Source: Herbidospora cretacea
GTDB lineage: Bacteria > Actinomycetota > Actinomycetes > Streptosporangiales > Streptosporangiaceae
Direction of reading: 5' to 3'
DNA: 64,000 nucleotides
Assembly: GCF_001570605.1 (NCBI RefSeq)
Contig: NZ_BBXG01000023.1
Span: 1-64,000, forward strand
Part shown: positions 46,801-54,960 of the stretch, in pieces
Numbering within the stretch: position 1 is the first letter of the stretch
How the letters are laid out: each line of letters begins with the position of its first letter
Made by a program: the position numbers and the translations under genes
Notes under the pieces: generated by a model
Seen by the model: the letters and a program-made list of their open reading frames with translations, nothing else
Database searches by the model: none
Told to the model about the DNA's origin: nothing

Positions 46801-47475
46801 ATGGCGCGAAATTTGATTCTTTCCGGAGGGGTCGCCCACGACTTTGCGGCCACGTCACAAACGCTCGCCGAGGTCCTGCTCGAAGCGGGGATCGAGTCGG
46901 AGGTCACCGAGGACATCGCGGGCGCGCTCTCCGAGCCCCCTCAGGTCGATCTCATCACGATCAACGCGATGCGCTGGTGTCACCAGAGCGGTCACTTCGA
47001 GAGCCAGCGGGACGTCTGGCAGTTCAGCCTCAGCCAGGACGCCCGTGCGGTGCTGCTCGACCATCTCAACAAAGGCGGCGGGGTGCTCGCCATGCACACC
47101 GCCTCCATCTGCTTCGACGACTGGCAGGGGTGGCCGCGAGTTCTGGGGGCCTCGTGGAAGTGGGGCAAGTCGCATCATCCGCCGATCGGCTGGACGACCG
47201 TCCACGTCAACCGCGACCACGCGATCACCGACGGCTTACGGGACTTCGACGTCGTCGACGAGGTCTACAGCGACCTCGACGTCCTTCCCGACGTCACCCC
47301 GCTGGCCACCGCGATGGGGCAGCCCGTGCTGTGGGCGCGGAACGTCAGGCGGGGGCGTCTGGTCTACGACGCGCTCGGGCACGACACGCGGTCCTACGAC
47401 TCGCCCGTCCACCGGACGCTGCTGTGCCGGGCGGCCCAGTGGCTACTTCGGCAGCCCGTCGGGATCAGCGAGTAG
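46801..47475 (+). CDS. ThuA-like domain protein
   Basis: The 224-residue protein has the ThuA/glutamine-amidotransferase-like fold: LILSGGVAHDF at the N-terminus, GGGVLAMHTASICFDDW as the central turn, and GRLVYDALGHDTRSYDSPVHR near the end. ThuA proteins are linked to trehalose or sugar metabolism, but the biochemical role is unclear, and the nucleophilic Cys of true amidotransferases is replaced here. ATG 46801 begins 36 bp from the divergent NACHT start, so the two share a very compact promoter. The 3' end overlaps MerR by 33 bp. The frame is open upstream but that part is antisense to NACHT. Confidence 0.85.
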   Translation: MARNLILSGGVAHDFAATSQTLAEVLLEAGIESEVTEDIAGALSEPPQVDLITINAMRWCHQSGHFESQRDVWQFSLSQDARAVLLDHLNKGGGVLAMHTASICFDDWQGWPRVLGASWKWGKSHHPPIGWTTVHVNRDHAITDGLRDFDVVDEVYSDLDVLPDVTPLATAMGQPVLWARNVRRGRLVYDALGHDTRSYDSPVHRTLLCRAAQWLLRQPVGISE

Positions 47476-48090
47476 CCGGGCCGACTCCGACTCCTCGGCG
47501 AGGCGGCGGACCACGTCCAGCACCCGGCCGTAGAGCACCGTCCCGATGACGTGGGCTTCGACGGCCGTCTCGCGGGGGCCGTCGAAGGGGATGCGGGACA
47601 TCTCGTGGTCGCGGACCAGGCCGCCGACCGCCGCCGCGTAGGGGCGCAGGTCGGGGAGGGTGACCTCGTGGTCCAGGCGGCGCAGGGTCACGATGGTCTG
47701 GGCGAGTTCGTCGCGGCCGGGGGCGGTGGGTTCGACCTGCCAGCCCCGTTCGCGGATGAGTTCGTCGACCATGGCCCTGGCCTGCGCCCACTCCTCGGTG
47801 TCCTCGGGTTCGGTCTTGGGGGACAGGGCGTAGTGGGCGGTGCCGAGCATCTCGTGGACGCCCATCTTCTCGTCCTCGACGGCCTCGATCACGGCCCGGA
47901 TCGCGGAGATGGGGAGCTTGCCCACTTCGAGGAGGGCGCGGATGAGGCGGAGCCGGCGGACGTGCGGCTGGCCGTACAGGGAACGGGTGGCGGAGGTCTG
48001 CTCGCCGGGCGGCAGGAGGCCTTCGCGCAGGTAGTACTTGATGGTCGGGATGGGTACCCCGGTGGCGTCGCTGAGCTGGGAGATCCGCAC
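47443..48090 (-). CDS. MerR family transcriptional regulator
   Basis: The 215-residue protein starts with the MerR winged helix (MRISQLSDATGVPIPTIKYYLREGLLPPG) followed by RRLRLIRALLEVGKLPISAI, the dimerisation helix region. The C-terminal half (about 100-215) is a variable helical effector domain with no metal-binding Cys cluster, so it is not a classical metal sensor. It is 10 bp downstream of the methyltransferase gene and co-directional, so it is probably co-transcribed with it. The ligand is unknown. GTG 48090 is the start. Confidence 0.9.
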   Translation of the reverse strand: MRISQLSDATGVPIPTIKYYLREGLLPPGEQTSATRSLYGQPHVRRLRLIRALLEVGKLPISAIRAVIEAVEDEKMGVHEMLGTAHYALSPKTEPEDTEEWAQARAMVDELIRERGWQVEPTAPGRDELAQTIVTLRRLDHEVTLPDLRPYAAAVGGLVRDHEMSRIPFDGPRETAVEAHVIGTVLYGRVLDVVRRLAEESESARLLADPDGLPK

Positions 48091-48100
48091 GCTGGATATG

Positions 48101-48919
48101 CTAGCTATCCAAACGACCCACTCCGGCCAGGCCGATCGCCCCGCCCGACGGCGTCGCGGGCGCCTCGGCGGCCGGATGGTCGGGCCGCCAGTCGGAGATC
48201 CGCACCAGGCCGGGTTCGCAGAGCTCGAAGCCGTCGAACAGCGACAGGACCTCCTCGTGGGTGCGGAAGGCGATGCCGCCGGACGAACTCTTCTCGTAGA
48301 TCTCCCGGCCCGCCGCCAGGGCGTCGCCGGCGGCCTCGCCGGGGCTCATGTGGGAGATCACCAGGTGGCTGCCGGGGACGACGGCGTCGCGGAACTCGGC
48401 GACCAGGCGGCGCGCCTCGCCGTCGTCGGTGACGAAGTGCAGGACGGCGACCATCAGGACGGCGATCGGCTCGTCGAAGTTCAGGTGGGCGCGCACCTCG
48501 GGGTGGCCGGTGATCCAGCCGGGGTCGCGCAGGTCGCCCTCGGTCACGATGGTGCTGGGGTTGTCGGCCAGGATCGCGCGGGCGTGGACCAGGACCATGG
48601 GGTCGTTGTCGACATACACGATCCTCGAGTCCCGGGCGTGCCGCAGGGCCACCTCGTGGACGTTGTCGCGGGTGGGCAGGCCCGCGCCGAGGTCGAGGAA
48701 CTGGGTCACGCCCTGGTCGATCAGGTGGCGGACCGAGCGGCCGAGGAACTCGCGGTTGGCGCGGGCGAGGTCCTTCGCGTCGGGGGAGATGGCGTTGATC
48801 GCCTCCGCGGCCTCGCGGTCGACGGCGAAATGGTCCTTGCCGCCCAGGAAGTAGTCGTACATCCGCGCCACGCTCGGCGTGAGGGGGTCGACGCCCGGAG
48901 GTGCCTTTTCAAGGGTCAC
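48101..48919 (-). CDS. SAM-dependent methyltransferase, PF04672 family
   Basis: The 272-residue protein belongs to the PF04672 methyltransferase family, widespread in actinomycetes. The N-terminal VARMYDYFLGGKDHFAVD is the family hallmark. The SAM motif I is FLDLGAGLP and the acidic ribose loop is IVYVDNDPMVL. Motif IV-like AVLMVAVLHFV follows. The substrate is unknown; members act on a variety of small molecules. It is the first gene of a probable two-gene unit with MerR. ATG or GTG options exist; 48919 gives the full motif. Confidence 0.9.
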   Translation of the reverse strand: MTLEKAPPGVDPLTPSVARMYDYFLGGKDHFAVDREAAEAINAISPDAKDLARANREFLGRSVRHLIDQGVTQFLDLGAGLPTRDNVHEVALRHARDSRIVYVDNDPMVLVHARAILADNPSTIVTEGDLRDPGWITGHPEVRAHLNFDEPIAVLMVAVLHFVTDDGEARRLVAEFRDAVVPGSHLVISHMSPGEAAGDALAAGREIYEKSSSGGIAFRTHEEVLSLFDGFELCEPGLVRISDWRPDHPAAEAPATPSGGAIGLAGVGRLDS

Positions 48920-49117
48920 GCCGCGATCTTAAACCGCATCAGATCCACCGGTATGCGGAAAAATAGAACCCTTGAGTGCAAAAACGTCCGGGATTAGCGT
49001 GATTCGTACCCGCCGGGACGGATCGCGCCCCGCCCCGGTGGGCCTCAGTAAATAGGTGCGGAATGTCACTATTGGGGCACTTATGGCTCGGGCGACTCCG
49101 GAACACCGGTAGCTTTC

Positions 49118-50059
49118 CTACCCGTGCGCCCACCACGACGCGGCGACCAGCTCGGCGACGAGCGTCTCCGTCAGGAGCGCGACGCCGGGGTCGTCGTCAT
49201 GCCGGTAGCGCACGCTCCCCGCCTGACCGGCCACCTCGCCGCCGACGGTGACGACCGTCGAACCCCGCTCGCGCACCCATTCCATCGCCTGCTCGTCGTA
49301 GGGCGAGCCGGGGAACAGCAGGGCGCGGTAGTCGTAGGTCTTGGTGAGGTAGACGTCGACATGGGCCCAGTCGCCGGTCTCGCAGGCGGTGGCCTGGCGG
49401 CGCGGGCCCTCGCGCACCATCAGCGCCGACTGGTCGGCCGACGACAGGCGTTCGGCCGGGGCGATCGTGTAGACGCCGTGGGGGCCGTCGAGCAGCTCCA
49501 GCACCCCGGGCAGCCAGTCGCCGCGCCGGTCGAGCAGGTCCTGGGTCGCCTCGGCGGCCCGTCTGACCAGCCCGCCGTCGACTCCCTGGCCGAACATGGC
49601 GAGCAGCAGGGCGAGGGTGTGCTGGAAGGTCCGGCACGCCACCCCGCCCTCCTCGGGACCGGCCAGCATCGGGACGACGTGGTCGGCGCCCTTGGTGACG
49701 GGCGAGCCGTCCTTGTTGGTCAGCGCGGCCACGAACGAGACGCCCCGGTGGCGGGCGACCGCGTCGAGCGTCTCGCGGCTGCCCCCGGTGGCGGAGATCG
49801 CCACCACGAGGGTCGCCGGGTCGGGCGGGTAGCCCAGGCCCGTCGAGGCGTAGTCGGCGGCGGCGTCGATCCCGGCCGCGCGCAGGCGGAGGGCGGCGAC
49901 GCGGGCGGCGTACCGGGAACTGCCCATGCCGAGGAACAGCACCCGCCGCACGGTGGCCGGCAGGCCGTCGAACAGGCCGCCCGCGTCGAGCGCGGCGGCC
50001 AGCCGATCGAGCGATTCAGGCTTTCCGAGCAGGTCGTCGAGGAACTTTCCGGCGTCCAT
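49118..50059 (-). CDS. SIS-domain sugar isomerase/deaminase-like protein
   Basis: The 313-residue protein has two SIS folds. The first (about 35-150) includes RVLFLGMGSSRYAARVA and VAISATGGSRETLDA; the second (about 180-300) carries SSADQSALMVREGPRR. It is similar to GlmS-isomerase/AgaS/FrlB-type enzymes that isomerise or deaminate phospho-amino-sugars. It lies 12 bp downstream of the kinase gene at 50072 and in the same direction, so a kinase/SIS pair could phosphorylate and process an amino sugar. The exact substrate is unproven. Confidence 0.85.
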   Translation of the reverse strand: MDAGKFLDDLLGKPESLDRLAAALDAGGLFDGLPATVRRVLFLGMGSSRYAARVAALRLRAAGIDAAADYASTGLGYPPDPATLVVAISATGGSRETLDAVARHRGVSFVAALTNKDGSPVTKGADHVVPMLAGPEEGGVACRTFQHTLALLLAMFGQGVDGGLVRRAAEATQDLLDRRGDWLPGVLELLDGPHGVYTIAPAERLSSADQSALMVREGPRRQATACETGDWAHVDVYLTKTYDYRALLFPGSPYDEQAMEWVRERGSTVVTVGGEVAGQAGSVRYRHDDDPGVALLTETLVAELVAASWWAHG

Positions 50060-50071
50060 CCCCTCAGCCTC

Positions 50072-51160
50072 TCAGAACCACGAGCGCAGCACGCCCATGG
50101 GGGCGTAGCGCCAGCGCTCCAGGAAACGGCCCGCGTAGATCAGCTCCCGGCACAGCTGCTCGGCCTCGAACGGCCGCAGCAGCGAGCGGTCGAGCAGGTC
50201 TCCCCGGCCGGCGTCCTCAAGCCTCTTCGTGTACGCGTGCTCCAGCGCCTCCCGCGCGCCCCACACCCAGGCCGAGATCGCCTGGGGGTCGGCGTCGCGC
50301 CGCCTGATCGCGACCTGCCCGGCGTTCTCGATGCTGATCCCGAGCTGGGCCAGGTCGCGGGCGGCCGGCTGGTAGGGCGAGGCGCCCGGCACGGTCGGGT
50401 TGCCGTCGAAGTCGATCAGCGCGTAGCCCTCCGCCCATTGGAGGATCTGGCCCACGTGCAGGTCCCCGTGGACGCGCATCACCGGGGTCTCCCCGGCCAC
50501 CTGCAAGGGCGCGAGCTCCCGCCGCAGGTCGGCGACGTGATCGGCGAGCCACTGCGCGTCGGTCTCGTCGGTCGTCAGGGCCAGGGCCTCGCCGAGGGCC
50601 TGTTCCGCCCGCTCCGCCCAGTCGGCGGTGGCCGGCGCGGTGCGCACCGGATCGGGGACGACCTCGGACGGCGTGGCCATCGCCAGGTGAAGATCGGCGG
50701 CCAGCGTGCCGAGCTCCGCCGCGAAGGCGGTGCGCCCGGCCACGGCCTCGTCGGCGCACCACTGCCAGCCGTCGCGGGCCCCCGGCAGGTACGCCGTGGC
50801 CAGCCCGGCCAGGGCGGTGCCGCAGAAGATCGCAGCGTACGGCTCCGCCGTGCGCGTGAACCCCGTCGCGGCCAGGTGGGTCAGCATCTCCAGACCGGGA
50901 TGCGGCCCCTCGGCCGGATGGGGGAACCACTTCACGATCACCTTCTCGCCCACGACCACCGACCGGTAGGTCTGGTCGACGGTGATCGGGCGCTCTCCCG
51001 CCGGGAAGTCGGGCAGCGGGCGCAGCTCGCGCACCGCGAAGGGCGCCGGCGCGGCGCCCAGGTTCCGGAGGACCTGCTCGGTCACCCCGGGACCGGCCTC
51101 AAGCTCGTCGCCGAGGCGGAGGACGACGTTCCCCGGCAACGCCCAGTCTGCGGAACCCAC
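50072..51160 (-). CDS. Aminosugar/maltokinase-like phosphotransferase (possible glucosamine kinase)
   Basis: The 362-residue protein is an APH-fold kinase. The N-lobe includes TVDQTYRSVVVGEKVIVKWF (ATP Lys), the catalytic loop VMRVHGDLHVGQIL and the metal-binding IDFDGNP. It resembles mycobacterial maltokinase and the bacterial glucosamine kinases described from Streptacidiphilus, whose genes sit beside a SIS protein, as here. It would phosphorylate glucosamine or a related sugar. GTG 51160 is the start. It is divergent from potB, with a polyamine-type operator between them. No dre site is visible nearby. Confidence 0.8.
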   Translation of the reverse strand: MGSADWALPGNVVLRLGDELEAGPGVTEQVLRNLGAAPAPFAVRELRPLPDFPAGERPITVDQTYRSVVVGEKVIVKWFPHPAEGPHPGLEMLTHLAATGFTRTAEPYAAIFCGTALAGLATAYLPGARDGWQWCADEAVAGRTAFAAELGTLAADLHLAMATPSEVVPDPVRTAPATADWAERAEQALGEALALTTDETDAQWLADHVADLRRELAPLQVAGETPVMRVHGDLHVGQILQWAEGYALIDFDGNPTVPGASPYQPAARDLAQLGISIENAGQVAIRRRDADPQAISAWVWGAREALEHAYTKRLEDAGRGDLLDRSLLRPFEAEQLCRELIYAGRFLERWRYAPMGVLRSWF

Positions 51161-51170
51161 CGCACGCTCC

Positions 51171-51185
51171 TGAATGTCGATTCAA
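51171..51185. promoter_or_regulatory. TGAATnnCGATTCAA operator upstream of potBCA
   Basis: TGAATGTCGATTCAA (51171-51185) is a near-palindrome with TGAAT / ATTCA halves. It matches the operator at 54923-54938 in front of the oxidase gene; the right half GATTCAACA is identical. It lies about 100 bp upstream of potB, and between it and the divergent sugar-kinase gene. The BetI-like TetR at 54139 is the natural candidate repressor. Confidence 0.65.
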
Positions 51186-51282
51186 CAGGAAGTACAAACT
51201 CAGAGCTCACCCCGTGCGGCACAGTCTTGTCTAATTTGATGTCTCCTGCAACACTCGCCAAACATCAGAAGGGGGGCCCGGT

Positions 51283-52137
51283 ATGTCGCGTGGGCGAGGT
51301 TCGATCCTCGCGCGGTTGATCTTCCTCGGACCTGGGCTGATCATGTTGACGCTGCTGGCCGTGGTGCCGATGCTGCTCATGCTCAGCACCATGTTCTTCC
51401 AGCGCGGGCGATTTGGTGGGGTGATCTACGAATTCACCACCGCCAACTTCAGCAGGCTGTTCCAGCCGCTGTACCTGAACGTGATCCAGGACAGCCTGGT
51501 CGTCGCGGGCGTGGTGACGGTACTGGCGCTCCTGATCGGCTATCCGACGGCGTACGCCATCGCGCTGCTGCCGTCGAAGTGGAAGACGATCGCGCTGCTG
51601 GCCGTCATGCTGCCGTTCTGGACGAACTTCCTGATCCGGATGTACGCCTGGACGATCCTGCTGAGCGGTCCAGGCCTGGTCAACGAGACGCTCACCGGAA
51701 TCGGGCTGATCGACCAGCCGCTCGAACTGCTCTACAACCGGGGCACCGTCGTGGTCGGCCTGCTCTACGGCTACCTTTCGCTCATGATCCTGCCGATCTA
51801 CTCGGCGGTGGAGCGGCTCGACCCGCGCCTGCGGGAGGCCAGCGCCAACCTCGGCGCCTCCCCGGTCCGCACGTTCTTCAGCGTCACGCTGCCGCTGACG
51901 CTGCCGTCCGCGCTGATCGGGGCCGTGCTGGTGTTCGTGCCCAGCTTCGGGAACTTCGTCGTGCCGGAGATCCTCGGCGGCGGCAAGGCCATCATGATCG
52001 GCAACCTGATCCGCGACCAGTTCCTCAAGGCCCGCGACTGGCCCTTCGGCGCCACCATCGCGCTCGTGATGATCCTGGTCACGGTGGTCCTGCTGCTGGC
52101 CCAGGCGGTCGTCTCGCGGAGGACGCGCAGTGCCTAG
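51283..52137 (+). CDS. potB: Polyamine ABC transporter permease
   Basis: The 284-residue membrane protein has six predicted helices. The EAA loop for ATPase contact is RLREASANLGASPVRTFFSVTLPLTLP (about 180-206). The N-terminal LGPGLIMLTLLAVVPMLLML and the FFQRGRFGG loop match PotB-type permeases of spermidine/putrescine importers. It is the first gene of potBCA. AAGGGGGG precedes ATG 51283. The stop lies 8 bp inside potC. No solute-binding protein gene is in this cluster, so a binding protein must come from elsewhere. Confidence 0.92.
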   Translation: MSRGRGSILARLIFLGPGLIMLTLLAVVPMLLMLSTMFFQRGRFGGVIYEFTTANFSRLFQPLYLNVIQDSLVVAGVVTVLALLIGYPTAYAIALLPSKWKTIALLAVMLPFWTNFLIRMYAWTILLSGPGLVNETLTGIGLIDQPLELLYNRGTVVVGLLYGYLSLMILPIYSAVERLDPRLREASANLGASPVRTFFSVTLPLTLPSALIGAVLVFVPSFGNFVVPEILGGGKAIMIGNLIRDQFLKARDWPFGATIALVMILVTVVLLLAQAVVSRRTRSA

Positions 52138-52909
52138 GAAAACGTCCCGGCTGACCTTCCTGCCCCTGTGGCTGGTCTACGTCTTCTTCTACGTGCCCAT
52201 CGCGGTCGTGGTGTTCATGTCGTTCAACGCGGGCGACTCGCCCTACAGCTTCGAGGGGTTCAGCCTCGACTGGTACGGCAAGCTCGCGGGCAGCGCGACC
52301 ATCCTCGAAGGGCTCGGCAACACCCTGATCGTCGCGGTCGGCACCTGCCTGATCTCGACGGTCGTCGGCACCCTGCTGGCGGTCGGGCTGGCCCGGCACA
52401 CCCGCTCGAAGGTGCTGGAGGCCGTCGCGACGCTGCCGGCCATCCTGCCCGAGCTGATGCTGGCCATCGGCCTGCTCATCTTCTACACCGCGGTGAACTT
52501 CACGCTGGGGCTGACCTCGATCCTGCTGGCGCACCTCACCTTCGGCATCCCGCTGGTCGCCGTGGTGGTCCGGGTGCGGCTGGCCTCGATGGACACCTCG
52601 CTCGAAGAGGCCTCGACCGACCTCGGCGCGAGCCCGCTCCAGACGTTCTTCCGCATCACCCTGCCGGGCCTGGCCCCCGGCATCGCCGCGGGCGCGCTGC
52701 TCGCGTTCACCTTCTCGCTCGACGAGTTCGTGCTGGCCTTCTTCTCGGCCGGCCCGACCGACCCCACGCTGCCCATCGTGATCTACTCGATGGTCAGGTT
52801 CGGCGTGACCCCCGACATCAACGCCCTGGCCACCATCCTGCTGACCATCAGCGTGGTCGCGGTGCTCGCCGTCCAGCGCATGACCCGACTCACGGAGTCC
52901 CTCAAATGA
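52130..52909 (+). CDS. potC: Polyamine ABC transporter permease
   Basis: The 259-residue membrane protein has six predicted helices and the EAA motif SLEEASTDLGASPLQTFFRITLP. The N-terminus PLWLVYVFFYVPIAVVVFMSFN matches PotC. It pairs with PotB to form the translocation channel. GTG 52130 overlaps the potB stop by 8 bp, and its TGA overlaps potA as ATGA, so the three are translationally coupled. Confidence 0.92.
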   Translation: MPRKTSRLTFLPLWLVYVFFYVPIAVVVFMSFNAGDSPYSFEGFSLDWYGKLAGSATILEGLGNTLIVAVGTCLISTVVGTLLAVGLARHTRSKVLEAVATLPAILPELMLAIGLLIFYTAVNFTLGLTSILLAHLTFGIPLVAVVVRVRLASMDTSLEEASTDLGASPLQTFFRITLPGLAPGIAAGALLAFTFSLDEFVLAFFSAGPTDPTLPIVIYSMVRFGVTPDINALATILLTISVVAVLAVQRMTRLTESLK

Positions 52910-53940
52910 CACTGCTTTCCATCGAGGGGGTGTCCCGTAAGTTCGGGAACGTCACGGCCCTCTCGGACGTCTCCATCGACATCCAGCAGGGGGAGTTCTT
53001 CGCGCTGCTCGGCCCGTCGGGCTGCGGGAAGACGACGCTGCTGCGCATCCTCGCCGGGTTCGAGACGCCCGACCAGGGCGGAGCCCGCCTCGACGGCGTC
53101 GACCTGCTCAAGCTCGCCCCGCACAAGCGCCCGATCAACCTGATGTTCCAGTCCTACGCGCTGTTCCCCCACATGACCGTCGCCAAGAACATCGCGTACG
53201 GCCTGGAGCGCGAGAACCTCCCCAGGGCCGAGATCAAGGCCCGGGTCGGCGAGGTCCTGGAGAAGGTCGGCCTCGACGCGATGGCCAACCGGCGGCCCGC
53301 GCAGCTGTCCGGCGGCCAGCAGCAGCGGGTGGCGCTGGCCCGCGCCATCGTGAAGCGGCCGAGGCTGCTGCTGCTCGACGAGCCGCTGTCCGCGCTGGAC
53401 AAGAAGGTCCGCGCCGAGATGCAGCTCGAACTGAAGCGCCTGCAGAACGAGGTCGGCATCACCTTCGTCGTGGTCACCCACGACCAGGAGGAGGCCATGT
53501 CGCTGGCCGACCGCATCGCGGTCATGGACCAGGGCAAGGTCGAGCAGGTCGACGCCCCCGTGACCCTCTACGAGCGCCCCCGCACCTACTTCGTGGCCGA
53601 CTTCATTGGCGCGAACAACCTGTTCACGGGCGCGATCCGGGGCGGGGTCTTCTCCGCCGACGGCCTCGGCCCGCTGCCCTCCAAGGCGACGACCGCCGAC
53701 GCGCCGGCGGCGCTGGCGATCCGTCCGGAGCGGGTGCGCCTGACCGAGCCGACGCCCGGGATGGTGCAGGGCGTGGTCGTCGACGTGAGCTTCTACGGCG
53801 GTGTGTCGCACATCGCGGTGGAGGTGCGCGGGCTGGGCCGCAAGGTCCTGGCGGCCACTCAGGGCTCGGCCCGGATCACTCCCGGGACCGTCGTGGGCGT
53901 GACGTGGCGTCCGGAGGACGCGGTCCTCATCGCGAACTGA
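52906..53940 (+). CDS. potA: Polyamine ABC transporter ATPase
   Basis: The 344-residue ATPase has Walker A GPSGCGKTT, signature LSGGQQQRVALARA, Walker B LLLLDEPLSALD and the H-loop VVTHDQEE, followed by a C-terminal TOBE-like regulatory domain (about 250-344). It powers import through PotBC. The start ATG at 52906 overlaps the potC stop. A terminator follows at 53954. Together with potBC it forms a complete importer core lacking only PotD. Confidence 0.95.
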   Translation: MTLLSIEGVSRKFGNVTALSDVSIDIQQGEFFALLGPSGCGKTTLLRILAGFETPDQGGARLDGVDLLKLAPHKRPINLMFQSYALFPHMTVAKNIAYGLERENLPRAEIKARVGEVLEKVGLDAMANRRPAQLSGGQQQRVALARAIVKRPRLLLLDEPLSALDKKVRAEMQLELKRLQNEVGITFVVVTHDQEEAMSLADRIAVMDQGKVEQVDAPVTLYERPRTYFVADFIGANNLFTGAIRGGVFSADGLGPLPSKATTADAPAALAIRPERVRLTEPTPGMVQGVVVDVSFYGGVSHIAVEVRGLGRKVLAATQGSARITPGTVVGVTWRPEDAVLIAN

Positions 53941-53953
53941 ACTCGGCTTCACC

Positions 53954-53985
53954 ACCGCGCCCCGTGAGTCTTTCCGGGGCGCGGT
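53954..53985 (+). terminator. Terminator after potA
   Basis: ACCGCGCCCCG (53954-53964) pairs with CGGGGCGCGGT (53975-53985) as an 11-bp stem with a 10-nt loop, starting 14 bp after the potA stop. The run after it is TGCCGG, so it relies on stem strength. It would end the potBCA transcript. Confidence 0.75.
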
Positions 53986-54050
53986 TGCCGGTTGCGGACG
54001 CACAGGCCCGCTGCTCACGGGCGGCTTCAGAAGGTTTCCCAGCCCAGCCC

Positions 54051-54119
54051 GGTCCGGCGTGGCGTGGTCCGGCGTGGCGTGGTCCGGCATGCCCTCGGAA
54101 CGGCATGCCCTCGGAACGG
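54051..54119. repeat. Short tandem repeats between convergent potA and TetR
   Basis: GGTCCGGCGTGGCGT (15 bp) occurs twice in full and once in part (54051-54089). It is followed by two copies of CATGCCCTCGGAACGG (16 bp, 54088-54119). They occupy the gap between the potA and TetR ends. They are too short for a gene or CRISPR and look like slippage products. Confidence 0.75.
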
Positions 54120-54138
54120 CGCTACGTGCCGGGCCTGG

Positions 54139-54852
54139 TCAGTCGGCGTCCTGAGGGCCCGCGGCCGGAGTGTCGGCTGTCTTGCCGTTGGCCCTCGGCC
54201 TGGTCGTCCGAGTCGAGCGGGTCGCTTTCGGGCGCGGTGCGGCCGGGGTCTCCTTCAGGGGGTGGCCGGTGGCCATGCGGGCGAAGTCGAGGATGAGGCC
54301 CACCGCCTCGTCGGGGCCGATCGAGTGGTGGCGGGCGATGATGCGGTAGCCGTAGGCGTCTTCGAGGGCGACCAGGTTGCGGGCGATCTGCTCGGAGTCG
54401 CCGGTCAGCGTGAAGACGCCCTGGGCGGCGCCGATCTCCAGGATCATCTGGTACATCGCGACCTGGCGGTCGTAGAGCGTGGTCAGCAGGGTGCCGTAGA
54501 CGCGGTTGCGGCCCGCCGCGCCGCCGAGCTCGCACAGCAGGCGCACGCCCGAGTCGTCGGGCCCCTCGGGGAGCCCCGACCGGATCGTCGTGATCAGCTT
54601 CTGGGCCGGGTCGGCGATGCCGCTGATCTTCTTGACGCGCTGCTCGTAGAACCGCTCCATGCCCGCGTGGTGGGCCTCGATCAGCAGGTCGCGGAGGTCG
54701 GGATAGTGGTAGAGCACCGCCCCGGACGTGAGCCCCGCCTCTTCTGCGATCTGGTTCAGATGGACACCCTCAGCGCCGTGCTGGATCATCGCGCGCCTGG
54801 CCGCGTCGATCAGCTCGACCCGTCGGTCTGCCCTGCTCTTCCGCTGAGTCAT
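54139..54852 (-). CDS. BetI-like TetR regulator of polyamine genes
   Basis: The 237-residue protein has a TetR helix-turn-helix at about 15-60 (LNQIAEEAGLTSGAVLYHY), a C-terminal helical domain resembling BetI/TetR_C_6, and a disordered Lys/Arg/Thr/Ala-rich tail (about 200-237). It is divergent from the oxidase gene, with a palindromic operator between them and a matching one upstream of potBCA. It is therefore likely to repress both import and oxidation until a polyamine or aldehyde is present. This is inference from sites and position. Confidence 0.88.
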   Translation of the reverse strand: MTQRKSRADRRVELIDAARRAMIQHGAEGVHLNQIAEEAGLTSGAVLYHYPDLRDLLIEAHHAGMERFYEQRVKKISGIADPAQKLITTIRSGLPEGPDDSGVRLLCELGGAAGRNRVYGTLLTTLYDRQVAMYQMILEIGAAQGVFTLTGDSEQIARNLVALEDAYGYRIIARHHSIGPDEAVGLILDFARMATGHPLKETPAAPRPKATRSTRTTRPRANGKTADTPAAGPQDAD

Positions 54853-54922
54853 CGCACCCCGCTGCGTATGGAGGATCTCACAACAAGTGTCGCAGGTCTT
54901 GACGTGGTTGCTCGATAAGTAT

Positions 54923-54938
54923 TTGAATCACGATTCAA
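54923..54938. promoter_or_regulatory. Palindrome TTGAATC-AC-GATTCAA in front of the oxidase gene
   Basis: A perfect 7-2-7 palindrome lies 23-38 bp before the oxidase GTG, just downstream of TTGACG (54899-54904), a good -35. It would overlap the -10/start region and so block the oxidase promoter. It is 71 bp before the divergent TetR start. It matches the site at 51171-51185. Confidence 0.78.
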
Positions 54939-54960
54939 CAAATATCGGTCGGAGGGGATC

